Origin: G963678255 sp963678255 | Lineage (GTDB): Bacteria > Cloacimonadota > Cloacimonadia > Cloacimonadales > WRIO01 | NCBI GenBank assembly: GCA_963678255.2 | Contig: CAXXTW010000001.1 | Coordinates: forward strand, 620,001 to 684,000 | Direction: 5' to 3' | DNA length: 64,000 nt | In this document: one piece after another, positions 52,948-62,488 of the stretch | Layout of the letters: each line of letters begins with the position of its first letter | How positions within the stretch are numbered: position 1 is the first letter of the stretch | Notes under the pieces: generated by a model | Database searches by the model: none | What the model saw: only the letters and a program-made list of their open reading frames with translations | What the model was told of the DNA's origin: nothing | Translations under genes and position numbers: made by a program

Positions 52948-53529
52948 ATGCAAGTATTAAAAGATGAGATCAGGGAATCAATCATCAGCAATGCTGAAAT
53001 GTTATTTTTGGAAAAGGGATATCAGAATACTTCCATGCGGGAAATTGCAGGGTTGGTTAATGTGAGTGTAAGTAATCTTTATAAGTATTTTCCTGATAAA
53101 TTCAGTCTTTTTAAAATATTCGTAAATCCTGCTTATGCTTTGTTCTTACAAAGAATGGACCAGTTTTTTGAAGAAGAAAATGATGGTAATTACACTGAAG
53201 AAAATATCCGTTATGTATCAGAAGGATTATATCATCGAATCCTTAATAATCGTACAGCATTTTTGTTATTAATGGAAAATCAGGATGTTCCTGATTATGG
53301 CGATTTTAAAGAGAAACTATATGAGAAAATGTCTTTTCACCTTATTGAAGGCATTGATCAAAGTAGTGGATATGAACCTTTTATCATTAAAATCATCGTC
53401 AAGAATATATGGGATGGTCTTTTTATAATATTTAAGAATTCAGGAGGTCATCAAAGAGATTTGGACAGAATTTATTTATTATTAAAATATCATTTTATGG
53501 GATTATCTCTTTTCCACGATAAAGAATGA
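52948..53529 (+). CDS. TetR-family transcriptional regulator
   Basis: A 193-residue repressor. The DNA-binding helix-turn-helix is at about 10-55 (NAEMLFLEKGYQNTSMREIAGLVNVSVSNLYKYFPDK). The C-terminal ligand domain is divergent, and its ligand cannot be predicted. Two identical-core palindromes, one at its own start and one before the next gene, suggest autoregulation and control of the aminotransferase 48 bases downstream. Confidence 0.9.
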   Translation: MQVLKDEIRESIISNAEMLFLEKGYQNTSMREIAGLVNVSVSNLYKYFPDKFSLFKIFVNPAYALFLQRMDQFFEEENDGNYTEENIRYVSEGLYHRILNNRTAFLLLMENQDVPDYGDFKEKLYEKMSFHLIEGIDQSSGYEPFIIKIIVKNIWDGLFIIFKNSGGHQRDLDRIYLLLKYHFMGLSLFHDKE

Positions 53530-53546
53530 AAAATTTACTTAAATAA

Positions 53547-53560
53547 AGAACGTTAGTTCT
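53547..53560. promoter_or_regulatory. Palindrome AGAAC-N4-GTTCT, copy 2
   Basis: AGAAC GTTA GTTCT lies between the tetR stop and the aminotransferase ribosome site; only the central four bases differ from copy 1. Confidence 0.6.
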
Positions 53561-53577
53561 CTTATAGGAGGAAACAA

Positions 53578-54789
53578 ATGGACATAATCAATTTATTATC
53601 AGAACAACACCGTGCTATGAAACGTTCAGAGATTAGAGAGTTATTAAAATTAACATCTGAACCAGGCATGATATCATTTGGTGGAGGTTTACCTGACCCT
53701 GTTCTTTTTCCGAAAGAAAGGATTTTGGAAGTGACAAACGAAATATTAAATGAAGATTACATTAATGCTCTTCAATATGGGACAACAGAAGGAGATAATC
53801 TTTTAAGAGAGATATTGACCCAAAGATATCAATCTTTGGGTTTTATGATCAAGAAAGAAGAACTAGTTATTGTGAGTGGCTCACAACAAGCTCTTGATCT
53901 TGCAGGGAAGATTTTTATCAATCCCAGAGATAAGATAATCTGTGAGGCACCTTCTTATCTTGGATCTTTAGGAGCTTTTCTATCATATGGGGCAGACATC
54001 CAAGATATTCCTCTGGATGAAGAAGGTATGTCCTTTATAGAATTAAAGAATTGTTATGAAAAGCTAAAAAAAGAAGGAAATCTCCCAAAATTTATTTATT
54101 TGATTCCGGATTTTCAAAACCCATCTGGAATACACATGAGTTATAAACGACGCCAGGAAATTATGAATTATGCGCTCCAGGAAGACATTTTAGTGATAGA
54201 AGACAGCCCTTATCGTGAATTTAATTTTGATAGTGAAGTCATTCCTTCACTTTTTGAAATGGCTAAAGGAGAAAATGTTATTCATTTTGGGACATTTTCA
54301 AAGACCTTTATGCCTGGATTTAGAATTGGGTGGGTAATTGCAAAAGAAGAAATTATTGATAGATTTGTCATTGCTAAACAAAATACAGATTTGTGTAGTT
54401 CTCCTTTAACCCAAAAGATAGCTGCCAGATTTTTGCAAAAAGGTTATTTTGATGAGTATCTTCAGAGAGTGAAACACGAATATAAAATTAAAAGAGACTG
54501 TATGCTGAGAGATTTCAAGGAATTTATGCCTCCAGAAGTACAATGGAATTCACCAAATGGAGGATTATTTTTGTTTATCCAATTACCAAACTACATAGAC
54601 AGTTCTGAATTATTAAAAACTGCAATAAAGCATAAAATCTCTTTTGTTCCAGGAAAAGCATTTTTTGTAGAAGGTAAAGGTGCTAACTTTGCCAGAATCA
54701 ACTTTTCCTATTCTTCACTTGAAATAAACAGAGAAGGAGTCAAAAGATTAGCTCAATTAATCAAAGATGAAATACACAATAAATCATGA
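53578..54789 (+). CDS. PLP-dependent aminotransferase (fold type I, LysN/AAT-like)
   Basis: A 403-residue class I/II aminotransferase of the branch that includes 2-aminoadipate and MocR-type enzymes, here without the DNA-binding head. The N-terminal SGLP-like FGGGLPDP, the QYGTTEGDNLLREI block, the DFQNPSGIHMS segment, the PLP lysine in GTFSKTFMPGFRIGW and the C-terminal arginine in FARINFSY are all present. The ribosome site is AGGAGG. Control by the preceding TetR protein is inferred. Aromatic, branched-chain or 2-aminoadipate substrates are possible. Confidence 0.88.
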   Translation: MDIINLLSEQHRAMKRSEIRELLKLTSEPGMISFGGGLPDPVLFPKERILEVTNEILNEDYINALQYGTTEGDNLLREILTQRYQSLGFMIKKEELVIVSGSQQALDLAGKIFINPRDKIICEAPSYLGSLGAFLSYGADIQDIPLDEEGMSFIELKNCYEKLKKEGNLPKFIYLIPDFQNPSGIHMSYKRRQEIMNYALQEDILVIEDSPYREFNFDSEVIPSLFEMAKGENVIHFGTFSKTFMPGFRIGWVIAKEEIIDRFVIAKQNTDLCSSPLTQKIAARFLQKGYFDEYLQRVKHEYKIKRDCMLRDFKEFMPPEVQWNSPNGGLFLFIQLPNYIDSSELLKTAIKHKISFVPGKAFFVEGKGANFARINFSYSSLEINREGVKRLAQLIKDEIHNKS

Positions 54790-54802
54790 GTTGAATATAA
54801 AA

Positions 54803-54836
54803 AAATCAGAGTGTGATAAGAATCACACTCTGATTT
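54803..54836 (-). terminator. Terminator between converging genes
   Basis: A perfect 15-bp stem with loop AAGA. On the minus strand the hairpin ends in a T-run, so it ends the leftward TerB-like gene; it may also act rightward. Confidence 0.88.
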
Positions 54837-54855
54837 AAAAAATGTATTAATATCT

Positions 54856-55278
54856 TTAACTTAAGTTAGAAGCCTGTTCCAATATAAATTCATTGGTTTT
54901 TTTTTGTAAATCAGATATTTCTTTAGCTTGTGTGATACTTTCTCTATAGATTTGCTCATCAATTCCCCATTCAGTTTTAAGTAAATCAAAGAATTTATTT
55001 TCTTTATCAGTAGGTGTATGATCATTATATATGAGAAAAGACAATTCCAAAAAAATTGCTTTTTTAACGATAAATGAGCTTTCTTTTAAACTTTGTAATG
55101 TATTTTGAAGAGATTTTTTATGAGGTTTATAATCTTCGATATCAAGCATAGTTTCTCGAAGATATAAATTGAGAAAACTTTTTTCTTTATCATTAAAGTC
55201 TAAATCCAAATTAAACAGATGAAAAGCTAAATCAATAAGTGCTTTTTTTTCATCAAATTTTAATACCCTAAGATGCAT
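54856..55278 (-). CDS. TerB-like small helical protein
   Basis: A 140-residue helical protein. Its pattern (LIDLAFHLFNLDLDFNDKEKSFL then LELSFLIYNDHTPTDKENKFFDLL) resembles two TerB-type helix pairs with acidic D-x-D/E-K loops; TerB-like domains bind metal through such residues. It is 9 bases downstream of the response regulator and probably co-transcribed. The family assignment is by pattern only, and function is unknown. Confidence 0.62.
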   Translation of the reverse strand: MHLRVLKFDEKKALIDLAFHLFNLDLDFNDKEKSFLNLYLRETMLDIEDYKPHKKSLQNTLQSLKESSFIVKKAIFLELSFLIYNDHTPTDKENKFFDLLKTEWGIDEQIYRESITQAKEISDLQKKTNEFILEQASNLS

Positions 55279-55287
55279 GAATACCTC

Positions 55288-55959
55288 TCATTCTTCTTTA
55301 AATTTTACCATTTTAATGTCCATTTTTTGTTCATCATTTTTTAGATAAGAAGTTATATCAAAATCCTGACTGTTTTTATATTTATCTAGGATTTGAATCA
55401 TTGTATCGATAGCTTTGTCGAATTTTTTAATAGGCTTATCTGAAAAAGTGATTTCCTTTTCTTTCAATTCCTTTAAATGTATTTCCAAATAACCTTTCAA
55501 AGTTGTCAGAGGTTGTCTTAATTCGTGATTAGCCGTAACAACCATAGCTAAGACAGAATTTTTTCTTTCTAAGTCTAAAATCTGCTGTTGATACTTAATG
55601 ATTTTGATTTGAGTATTGACTCTGGTCAGTACTTCTTGAGGATTATATGGTTTAATAATATAATCAACGCCACCCACTTCAAAGCCTTTAACCATATCAT
55701 TGATTTGATCTAATGCTGTTATAAAGATGATGGGAATATTTTTAGTGCTTTCCATTTGTTTTAACTTTTGAGTGGCTTCGATCCCATCCATTTCAGGCAT
55801 TACAATATCCATTAGTATCAGAATAGGTCTTTCTGTGATAGCTACATCCAGTGCTTGTTTTCCATTACGGGCTTTTAAAACCTGATAATAAGGTAATAAG
55901 TGATCTTCCAGAATTCTCAAGTTTAAGTTTACGTCGTCCACAATCAAAATTTTATCCAT
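55288..55959 (-). CDS. Response regulator with C-terminal H-box domain, no output or ATPase domain
   Basis: The receiver domain is complete (residues 1-120): acidic pair D8-D9, phospho-acceptor D51, T81 and K103. After a short coiled coil comes an H-box helix (TANHELRQPL, H145) and a second helix. The chain ends at 223 without an ATP-binding or DNA-binding domain. The C-terminal 85 residues resemble the end of the TPR protein at 6777-8333, including the closing MVK motif. A phosphotransfer or dimerisation role is inferred. Confidence 0.85.
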   Translation of the reverse strand: MDKILIVDDVNLNLRILEDHLLPYYQVLKARNGKQALDVAITERPILILMDIVMPEMDGIEATQKLKQMESTKNIPIIFITALDQINDMVKGFEVGGVDYIIKPYNPQEVLTRVNTQIKIIKYQQQILDLERKNSVLAMVVTANHELRQPLTTLKGYLEIHLKELKEKEITFSDKPIKKFDKAIDTMIQILDKYKNSQDFDITSYLKNDEQKMDIKMVKFKEE

Positions 55960-56077
55960 TAATTTTTCCTCACCTATTTTAAATAATAATCAATTTGCAG
56001 AATTAGTCAATCTTTTTTACTCATTTTTAATAAATTAAAAAAATATAAAAAATAGATCAGTTTGAAAGCTAATTAAG

Positions 56078-57244
56078 TCATTTAATCAATTGTAACTTTA
56101 TTTTTAATCTGTTAATTCTTTTTGATAAATCTATTTTTTTCTTTTCAAAATCATTAAATTCAAGAAAAGCAAACGCTTTTTCAGAATAACATAAAGCATT
56201 AGAATAACATTTTCTTTTTTCATAAAGAATAGCTAATTCAATCAAACTGTCATAATCAGCCATTGTTTCCCATAATGGTTCGGCTTTTTCAGATAAAGCT
56301 AGTTTTTTATACAATTTAGCTAAATAATAATCTGCTCTTGGAGCTTTGTTCAGATAAGCTTTTTCATAAAGATTTAAAGCAATAGAGTATTCCATGATTT
56401 GTTCAAACAAACGTCCAAATTCCAAGCAATTAAGCCAATTTTGTTCAGAACTTTTCAAAGGATCTTTAAAAATATCAATGATGATAGCAAACAGAGATAA
56501 CAAAGAAGATATATCATCCTCATTATGGTAAAAAACTGGGATGAGTTTTTCAGGGTTTCCATCTTGTTGGTATTGGGCATATAAATCAGGTATCAAATAA
56601 CCTGGAACATCCTCTTCGCAATTTCTAATTTTATCGAGAAGTTTATACTCTATACAACTTAAAGAGAAGGAATCAACCATTGTTTTCCATAATCTTCTGG
56701 CAATAGGCAGTAAATCAAGATGGGCAATTTCTTTTATATTAGTTAATTTTCTTTGTAGAATCAATCGACTCTGTAATAGGGGAATATCAAAAGATTTACC
56801 ATTATAAGAGATAAATAGTTCAGTTTCCTTAAAAATATTTTCCAAAATATCGTACAAAATACATTCCTGATTCATTTCTTCAATAAAATATTGAGTTAAG
56901 ATAAATGAATCCTTTTTGATGCTTCCTATACCCAGCATAAATACAAAAGTACCTTGTGATCTGTTTAACCCGGTCGTTTCCGTATCAATAAAGAGGATTT
57001 TTTCAGGGTTAAGTTCTTTTTTTAGAAATATACGAGCATATTTTCTTAAGGGTTTTGATAAGTAAGTATCTAATTCATTCTTTATTAACTGAGAAATGGG
57101 ATAATGTTTTTCTCTTACAAAAATCTGGGTGTTTTCAATATAATGACCATCAATAAATTGAGTTAAAGGGATAAATGGCTTGGACGTGACATTATTATTA
57201 TCTGTGAGTGAGTTAGCGATCAGATCTTGCCAGTAAAAGTTCAT
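56078..57244 (-). CDS. mrfB: MrfB-like RNase-H-fold 3'-5' exonuclease with TPR tail
   Basis: A DnaQ/RNase-H-like nuclease of the YprB type. Residues about 65-260 are the exonuclease fold, with the metal motif FIDTETTGLNRSQGTFVFMLG, then SYNGKSFDIPLLQ and a late HNEDDISSLL (Asp). Residues about 275-385 are TPR-like. In Bacillus, MrfA and MrfB together repair mitomycin-type DNA damage (known for that pair). The four-base overlap with the helicase gene (ATGA) supports the same partnership here. Confidence 0.85.
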   Translation of the reverse strand: MNFYWQDLIANSLTDNNNVTSKPFIPLTQFIDGHYIENTQIFVREKHYPISQLIKNELDTYLSKPLRKYARIFLKKELNPEKILFIDTETTGLNRSQGTFVFMLGIGSIKKDSFILTQYFIEEMNQECILYDILENIFKETELFISYNGKSFDIPLLQSRLILQRKLTNIKEIAHLDLLPIARRLWKTMVDSFSLSCIEYKLLDKIRNCEEDVPGYLIPDLYAQYQQDGNPEKLIPVFYHNEDDISSLLSLFAIIIDIFKDPLKSSEQNWLNCLEFGRLFEQIMEYSIALNLYEKAYLNKAPRADYYLAKLYKKLALSEKAEPLWETMADYDSLIELAILYEKRKCYSNALCYSEKAFAFLEFNDFEKKKIDLSKRINRLKIKLQLIK

Positions 57245-59745
57245 TTCAACAGCCCTTCTATGATGGTTTTAACGATAGATTTAGCACCCCATCCGTTTTC
57301 TGCTACTGCTCCGGTGCACGAAGGACAGCCATCTGTACAGGAACATTCATTATTGATTTTTTTTGATTCTTTTAATAATTGAATATGATGAGAAAACAAT
57401 TTTTCAGAAAGTCCAATTCCTCCTGGGACAGAGTCATAAAAGAGAATACAGGGAGCTTGATCAGCAAATACTGCAATAGATTCTTTATGAATACCAATGT
57501 CATTTTTTTCACACATTAAAAACAGTGGTGCAAGGTTATGAAGTAAATAGGATAACCCGCTTAACCCACTTTGTATTTTAACCATAGCTTCAGCTTCATG
57601 ATGACAGGAAGGACAAAGAGATATCAAATTGTTAAATTCATTAGCATGATTTACATTTCTATAGAGTTTAAAAGGAGTTTTATGATGAATCTCTAAACGA
57701 GGAGGATTTGACACCCCACAGCTTTGACAAGTAAATTCATCTCTTATTAATATTTTTTGTCGAATATTTTCCCACTCTTTTCCATATTTGTTAACATCTT
57801 CCAGCCAGAGATTTTCTTTTTTTAAGTCATCTATAATGTCTGAACTGATATTGAACCAATAGCCTGTTGTTAACAAAGTAGAAGGAGGCAGGTCAAGTGT
57901 CCCATAATCTAATATTTCTCTGGTTACCCAGTGTAATTTTCTAAAGCCGGTGATAATATTTGTTACTTTTAATTTTCCATAAAATCTGGTGGAAGAAGCG
58001 ATATTTTCTATTTTAATAATTTCAATCACTTCGACTTCCGTTTTTGTCATATGTTCGGTATAATAACCCGGATCTTCAAGGCATAGAATGATTTGACCTT
58101 TTTCTATGTTGAGAGATTCCACTAAATAAATATTTCCTTCTTGAAGATAAACAGCACCAGGATGAGCCATCCAAAAAGCACTTTGTTTATCAATTTTACC
58201 AATGATAATCCCGTCATTTATCAAGACAAATTGAGTTGGGTCAGCAACTCTCATACTAATGTCTTCTGCTGGATATTTTTCTGAAATCCAATAATATTTA
58301 TTTGAACTAAGTTTTGCTTTATTCATTCTTTGAAGAAGGTTTAACCAGAAGTTTAATTGTTCTGAACTTAGATCTCCATAGTTTTCATCAATTTTAAAAG
58401 GTAATTCAAAAACAGCAGAACTGAGGTGAGATAATAGAATATAGGGATTATTGGGCTCAATCAAAGCCTGCTCAGGAGACTTTTCAAATAAATAATCTGG
58501 ATGGTTGGCAAGATATTGTTCAAGGGGATCAGAGGTTGTTATCATAATAGTCAACGCAGTTTTGTTTCTTCTACCTGCCCGACCTGATTGTTGTCTCGTT
58601 CCAGCAATAGTGCCCGGGTAACCACAGAGGATAACAATATCAATCCCACCAATATCAATTCCTAGTTCCAAAGCATTGGTAGCAATCACTGCCTGAATAT
58701 TCCCTTTTTTCATTTCTTGTTCGGTGATTCTTCTGGTTGAAGCCAAATAACCACCTCTATACGTACGAACATTTTCCAGATTTTCTTCTTTTCTTTCGAG
58801 ATAAGTATAGACCATCTCAACGACTTTTCTCGATCTGGCAAAGAACAGGATTTGCAAGCCTGTTTCTTTAAAATATGATAATAATCGAATAGATTCTTGT
58901 ATGTAGCTTCTTCTAATACCTAATTCTTTATTGACAAAAGGGGGATTGTAAACAAGAAAATGCCGATCAGCTTTTTGTGAAGTATCAATGTCAATAATGG
59001 TAACTGGTTCTTCAATCAATTTCTCTGAAAACTCATTAATATTGGAAATGGTAGCAGAACAAAGAATGAATTGCGGATGAGAACCATAAAAATGGCAAAT
59101 ACGTTTAAATCTTCTTATCAGATTTGTAAAATGAGATCCAAAAATTCCTCGATAGGTATGTACTTCATCAATGATAACATATTTTAAATTTGAGAAAACC
59201 CTGGACCATTCAGTATGGTTTGGTAAGATCCCAATATTGAACATATCTGGATTTGAAAGGATGATCCTTCCATTTTCTCTAATTCTTTTTCTTTCTTCAC
59301 GGACAGTATCTCCATCATAAACTCCACATTGGATTTGTACGCTAGATAAATTATAAAGAAAATCTAGATAATTTGTTAACTGTACTTTTTGATCGTGACA
59401 AAGCGCTTTTGTTGGGTATAGCATGATCGAACAAGAATTTTTGTCGTTTACAATGCTGTTTATAATTGGGGCTAGAAAGCATAGGCTTTTTCCACTGGCT
59501 GTACCAGTAGAGATTGCAATATGTTTTCCTTCAAGACAAGCCTGAACAGCCTGATATTGATGTTGATAAAAAGAATGTATTCCTGTATTTTTTAATACAT
59601 TGATCGTTAACTCTGACAGAGAGTCTGGAAATCCACTGATAATCGCATTTTCAGCATGACTATAATGAGAGGCTACAAAGCCTTCCCTAAAGTCGGGATC
59701 ACTTAGAATATTATGTACAAAATTATCAATATTTTTATTACTCAT
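57241..59745 (-). CDS. mrfA: MrfA-like DEAD/DEAH helicase with an HNH nuclease motif near the C-terminus
   Basis: An 834-residue superfamily 2 helicase. Walker A is STGTASGKS (79-87) and the DEVH box is at 193-196. The helicase C-domain has the NALELGIDIGGID and QQSGRAGRRNK motifs. The C-terminal DUF1998 region ends in the expected cysteine cluster (ECSCTDGCPSC, 800-810). Between these, residues about 671-719 form an HNH-type motif: C673-x2-C676, H687-H688, N705/N706 and C711-x2-C714-H715. I regard that motif as an insertion into the DUF1998 region. DNA damage repair with MrfB is inferred. Confidence 0.88.
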   Translation of the reverse strand: MSNKNIDNFVHNILSDPDFREGFVASHYSHAENAIISGFPDSLSELTINVLKNTGIHSFYQHQYQAVQACLEGKHIAISTGTASGKSLCFLAPIINSIVNDKNSCSIMLYPTKALCHDQKVQLTNYLDFLYNLSSVQIQCGVYDGDTVREERKRIRENGRIILSNPDMFNIGILPNHTEWSRVFSNLKYVIIDEVHTYRGIFGSHFTNLIRRFKRICHFYGSHPQFILCSATISNINEFSEKLIEEPVTIIDIDTSQKADRHFLVYNPPFVNKELGIRRSYIQESIRLLSYFKETGLQILFFARSRKVVEMVYTYLERKEENLENVRTYRGGYLASTRRITEQEMKKGNIQAVIATNALELGIDIGGIDIVILCGYPGTIAGTRQQSGRAGRRNKTALTIMITTSDPLEQYLANHPDYLFEKSPEQALIEPNNPYILLSHLSSAVFELPFKIDENYGDLSSEQLNFWLNLLQRMNKAKLSSNKYYWISEKYPAEDISMRVADPTQFVLINDGIIIGKIDKQSAFWMAHPGAVYLQEGNIYLVESLNIEKGQIILCLEDPGYYTEHMTKTEVEVIEIIKIENIASSTRFYGKLKVTNIITGFRKLHWVTREILDYGTLDLPPSTLLTTGYWFNISSDIIDDLKKENLWLEDVNKYGKEWENIRQKILIRDEFTCQSCGVSNPPRLEIHHKTPFKLYRNVNHANEFNNLISLCPSCHHEAEAMVKIQSGLSGLSYLLHNLAPLFLMCEKNDIGIHKESIAVFADQAPCILFYDSVPGGIGLSEKLFSHHIQLLKESKKINNECSCTDGCPSCTGAVAENGWGAKSIVKTIIEGLLK

Positions 59746-59853
59746 TTTTCAAGGATAAATGATTGCTTAATTTTAACAAGAAAAATTTCCTTGACTTGAA
59801 CAATATCACGCAAAATATTGATAAAAAAACTAATTGAGAGAAGGAGGACAACC

Positions 59854-61413
59854 TTGATTCAGTTAAATATAGCCCCCGAAAAAATCTCAGTAGCCAGAGA
59901 TTATGCAAAAAGTATTACGCATTCTATGTCATGGCTTTTAGATGGTTATAGTTCTGTTACAATAGAAAGAACGGTTCTTAGATTTTTAGGAATAGATGGT
60001 GCCACAGAAGATGGGACACCTTTACCAAATTTGATAGTAGATTTATTAAAAGAAAAGAATGTTTTAGACAGAGGCGCAGCTTATTGGATCTGCAATGCTA
60101 TGGTTCAGAGTGGATTAACTGCACAAGCAGTTGCAGAACAAGTGATGCAGGGGAAACTAAGCTTAATAGAAATTCCACCTCAAACTCCTGAAAAAGTCAT
60201 AGCTGTTATGAATGAATTAACAGAAAAGATGTTAGAACACATACGAAATCACAGAATGTATCGCCGAGCTCAATATGATAAATTCGGTCCAAGAAAAACT
60301 CCAAGTCTCTATGTGATTGTAGCAACTGGTAACATTTATGAAGATGTTACTCAGGCAAAAGCAGCTGCCAGACAAGGAGCAGATATCATTGCCGTGATTC
60401 GTTCAACAGCTCAATCATTATTGGATTATGTCCCTTATGGTGCCACAACAGAAGGTTTTGGCGGAACATTTGCAACTCAGGAAAACTTTAAAATCATGAG
60501 AAAAGCTCTTGATGAAGTTGGTGAAGAATTAAAAAGATATATTTGCTTAACAAATTATGCATCAGGCTTATGTATGCCTGAGATAGCAGCAATGGGAGCT
60601 ATGGAAAGATTGGATGTCATGCTGAATGATGCCATGTATGGGATCTTATTTAGAGACATCAATCCTAAAAGAACCATTCTTGATCAATATTTCTCCCGCA
60701 TGATCAATGCTTATGCCGAGATAGAGATTCAGACGGGTGAAGATAATTACCTAACGACTTCAGATGCTATAGAAAAAGCTTATACTGTCACAGCTTCACA
60801 ATTGATTAATGAATCTTTTGCTTTATTATCTGGCGTGAAACATGAGAAGATGGGCATCGGTCATGCATATGAGATTAACCCTGAATTAGAAGATTCATTC
60901 CTTTATGAAGTCTCTCATGCTCTTTTGACCAAAACTCTATTTCCAGTTTCACCAATCAAGTATATGCCTCCTACAAAGCATGTGACGGGCAATATTTTTC
61001 AAACCTATTTGATAAATGGTTTATTTAATTTTGTTGCTCAATTGACAGGTCAAGGCGTTCAACTATTAGGTATGTTGACAGAAGCTGTTCATACTCCTCA
61101 TTTAGCTGACAGAGCTTTAGGTATCGAAAATGCAAATTATGTATTCAATACCATGCGTCATTTTAATCAAGAGATTACTCTTGATCCACAAGGTGTCATT
61201 AATACCAGAGCAGTCAACGTACTTGAACAGGCAACAGATTTTCTTAAACGTGTATCTGAACAAGGTTTATTCACAGCTTTGGAAAGTGGTGAGTTTGCCG
61301 ATATCAAACGTCCGGACACTGCAGGTAAGGGATTGGACGGAGTCTTTAAAAAATCAGAAGATTATATTAATCCTTTCATGAATAAAATGAAAAATGAATT
61401 AGGGCTAAATTAG
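59854..61413 (+). CDS. kamD: D-lysine 5,6-aminomutase, alpha subunit
   Basis: Large subunit (519 residues) of the adenosylcobalamin- and PLP-dependent enzyme that moves the terminal amino group of D-lysine (or beta-lysine) in lysine fermentation. The barrel motifs KYMPPTKHVTGN, LTEAVHTPHL and YGATTEGFGGTFATQ are typical of KamD. I chose TTG at 59854 because AAGGAGG lies 6 bases upstream and a TTGACT promoter-like box lies near 59791; a TTG at 59818 has no ribosome site. kamE follows after 13 bases. Confidence 0.93.
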   Translation: MIQLNIAPEKISVARDYAKSITHSMSWLLDGYSSVTIERTVLRFLGIDGATEDGTPLPNLIVDLLKEKNVLDRGAAYWICNAMVQSGLTAQAVAEQVMQGKLSLIEIPPQTPEKVIAVMNELTEKMLEHIRNHRMYRRAQYDKFGPRKTPSLYVIVATGNIYEDVTQAKAAARQGADIIAVIRSTAQSLLDYVPYGATTEGFGGTFATQENFKIMRKALDEVGEELKRYICLTNYASGLCMPEIAAMGAMERLDVMLNDAMYGILFRDINPKRTILDQYFSRMINAYAEIEIQTGEDNYLTTSDAIEKAYTVTASQLINESFALLSGVKHEKMGIGHAYEINPELEDSFLYEVSHALLTKTLFPVSPIKYMPPTKHVTGNIFQTYLINGLFNFVAQLTGQGVQLLGMLTEAVHTPHLADRALGIENANYVFNTMRHFNQEITLDPQGVINTRAVNVLEQATDFLKRVSEQGLFTALESGEFADIKRPDTAGKGLDGVFKKSEDYINPFMNKMKNELGLN

Positions 61414-61426
61414 GAAAGGAGTTATT

Positions 61427-62173
61427 ATGTCAGTAAAAATAGATCCAACTTATATCAAACCTTATGGTGATACTCTTAATGATGGAAGAATACAGTTTTC
61501 TTTTTCAATGCCTGTCCCAGCCAATGAAGCAGGTAAAGAAGCTGCCAGACAATTATTAAAACAAATGGGACTGGAAGATATTGAAATCTGTTATATAAAT
61601 GATTTAAAAGAAGGGTTTGCCCATATCGTAGCTTATGCTACCACTCATGCTTTTGTTGATACAACAAAGATTCAGGTAAAGGTTGTTGATACCCCAGTGA
61701 TGCATATGGATGAAAATGATGAATATATTGAGAAGAATATTGGTAGAAAGATTACTGTTATTGGAGCTTGTATTGAATCTGATGCCCATACTGTTGGTAT
61801 TGATGCCATTATGAATATGAAGGGATACAATCATCGATACGGTTTAGAACGATATAAATTTATCAATGCTGTAAATATGGGTGCGCAGGTTTCCTCAGAA
61901 GATCTTTTGGCAAAAGCCAGAGAAATGAATGCGGATGCGATCTTAGTTTCACAGATTGTTACACAAAAGAATATTCATATAAAAAATCTAACCCGATTAA
62001 TAGAAATGGCAGAATCTGAAGGACTTCGTCACAAGATGTTATTTATCTGTGGCGGACCAAGAATTACGCATGAATTAGCTATAGAATTAGGCTATGATGC
62101 AGGATTCGGCTCTGGTAGTTATTCCACCGATGTCGCTTCTTTTATTTCTATAGAATTAGCTAAAAGAAAGTAA
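61427..62173 (+). CDS. kamE: D-lysine 5,6-aminomutase, beta subunit
   Basis: Cobalamin- and PLP-binding subunit (248 residues). It has the D-x-H-x-x-G cobalamin motif (D119, H121, G124) and the nearby lysine K132, in MNMKGYNHRYG, that corresponds to the lysine known to hold PLP. An N-terminal dimerisation domain (1-100) precedes the Rossmann-like B12 domain. It is adjacent to kamD, with ribosome site AAAGGAG. Lysine 2,3-aminomutase and downstream pathway genes are not in the window. Confidence 0.94.
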   Translation: MSVKIDPTYIKPYGDTLNDGRIQFSFSMPVPANEAGKEAARQLLKQMGLEDIEICYINDLKEGFAHIVAYATTHAFVDTTKIQVKVVDTPVMHMDENDEYIEKNIGRKITVIGACIESDAHTVGIDAIMNMKGYNHRYGLERYKFINAVNMGAQVSSEDLLAKAREMNADAILVSQIVTQKNIHIKNLTRLIEMAESEGLRHKMLFICGGPRITHELAIELGYDAGFGSGSYSTDVASFISIELAKRK

Positions 62174-62195
62174 GTTTTCTTAAGTATTGATAGTT

Positions 62196-62228
62196 AAGCC
62201 TCTCATTCATCTGATTGAGAGGCTTTTT
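62196..62228 (+). terminator. Terminator of kamDE
   Basis: A ten-bp stem AAGCCTCTCA/TGAGAGGCTT with a 10-base loop, then T-run. Confidence 0.88.
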
Positions 62229-62436
62229 CTTTTGTATGATTATCATTAATGGCAAAGTTCATTTAGACTCAAAATCCATTATTTCTACTATAAATATTCT
62301 AAAACATAGTCAAGAAATGATTGAGATTAACTACATGGAACAGTTGTTTGATATCAAATCCTATCGGAAAGTCGCTTAGGGGAATAGAAAAATGCACAGT
62401 CTCTATCTAGTTTATATAGAGTAATTGATAATTTTA

Positions 62437-62466
62437 TTGACAAAGAAATATATTATTGTTTATTTT
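62437..62466 (+). promoter_or_regulatory. Probable promoter of the pilin-like gene
   Basis: TTGACA (62437-62442), 18 bases, TATTTT (62461-62466), just before the ribosome site GGAG. The stretch from 62229 to here is otherwise empty except for a 47-codon frame with no ribosome site. Confidence 0.5.
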
Positions 62467-62488
62467 GTGAAATCCAAAGGAGATTAAA

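Noticed and set aside
62236..62379. 47-codon frame after the kamDE terminator
   Set aside because: No ribosome site or promoter, and its start lies directly after the terminator T-run; peptide is not recognisable.
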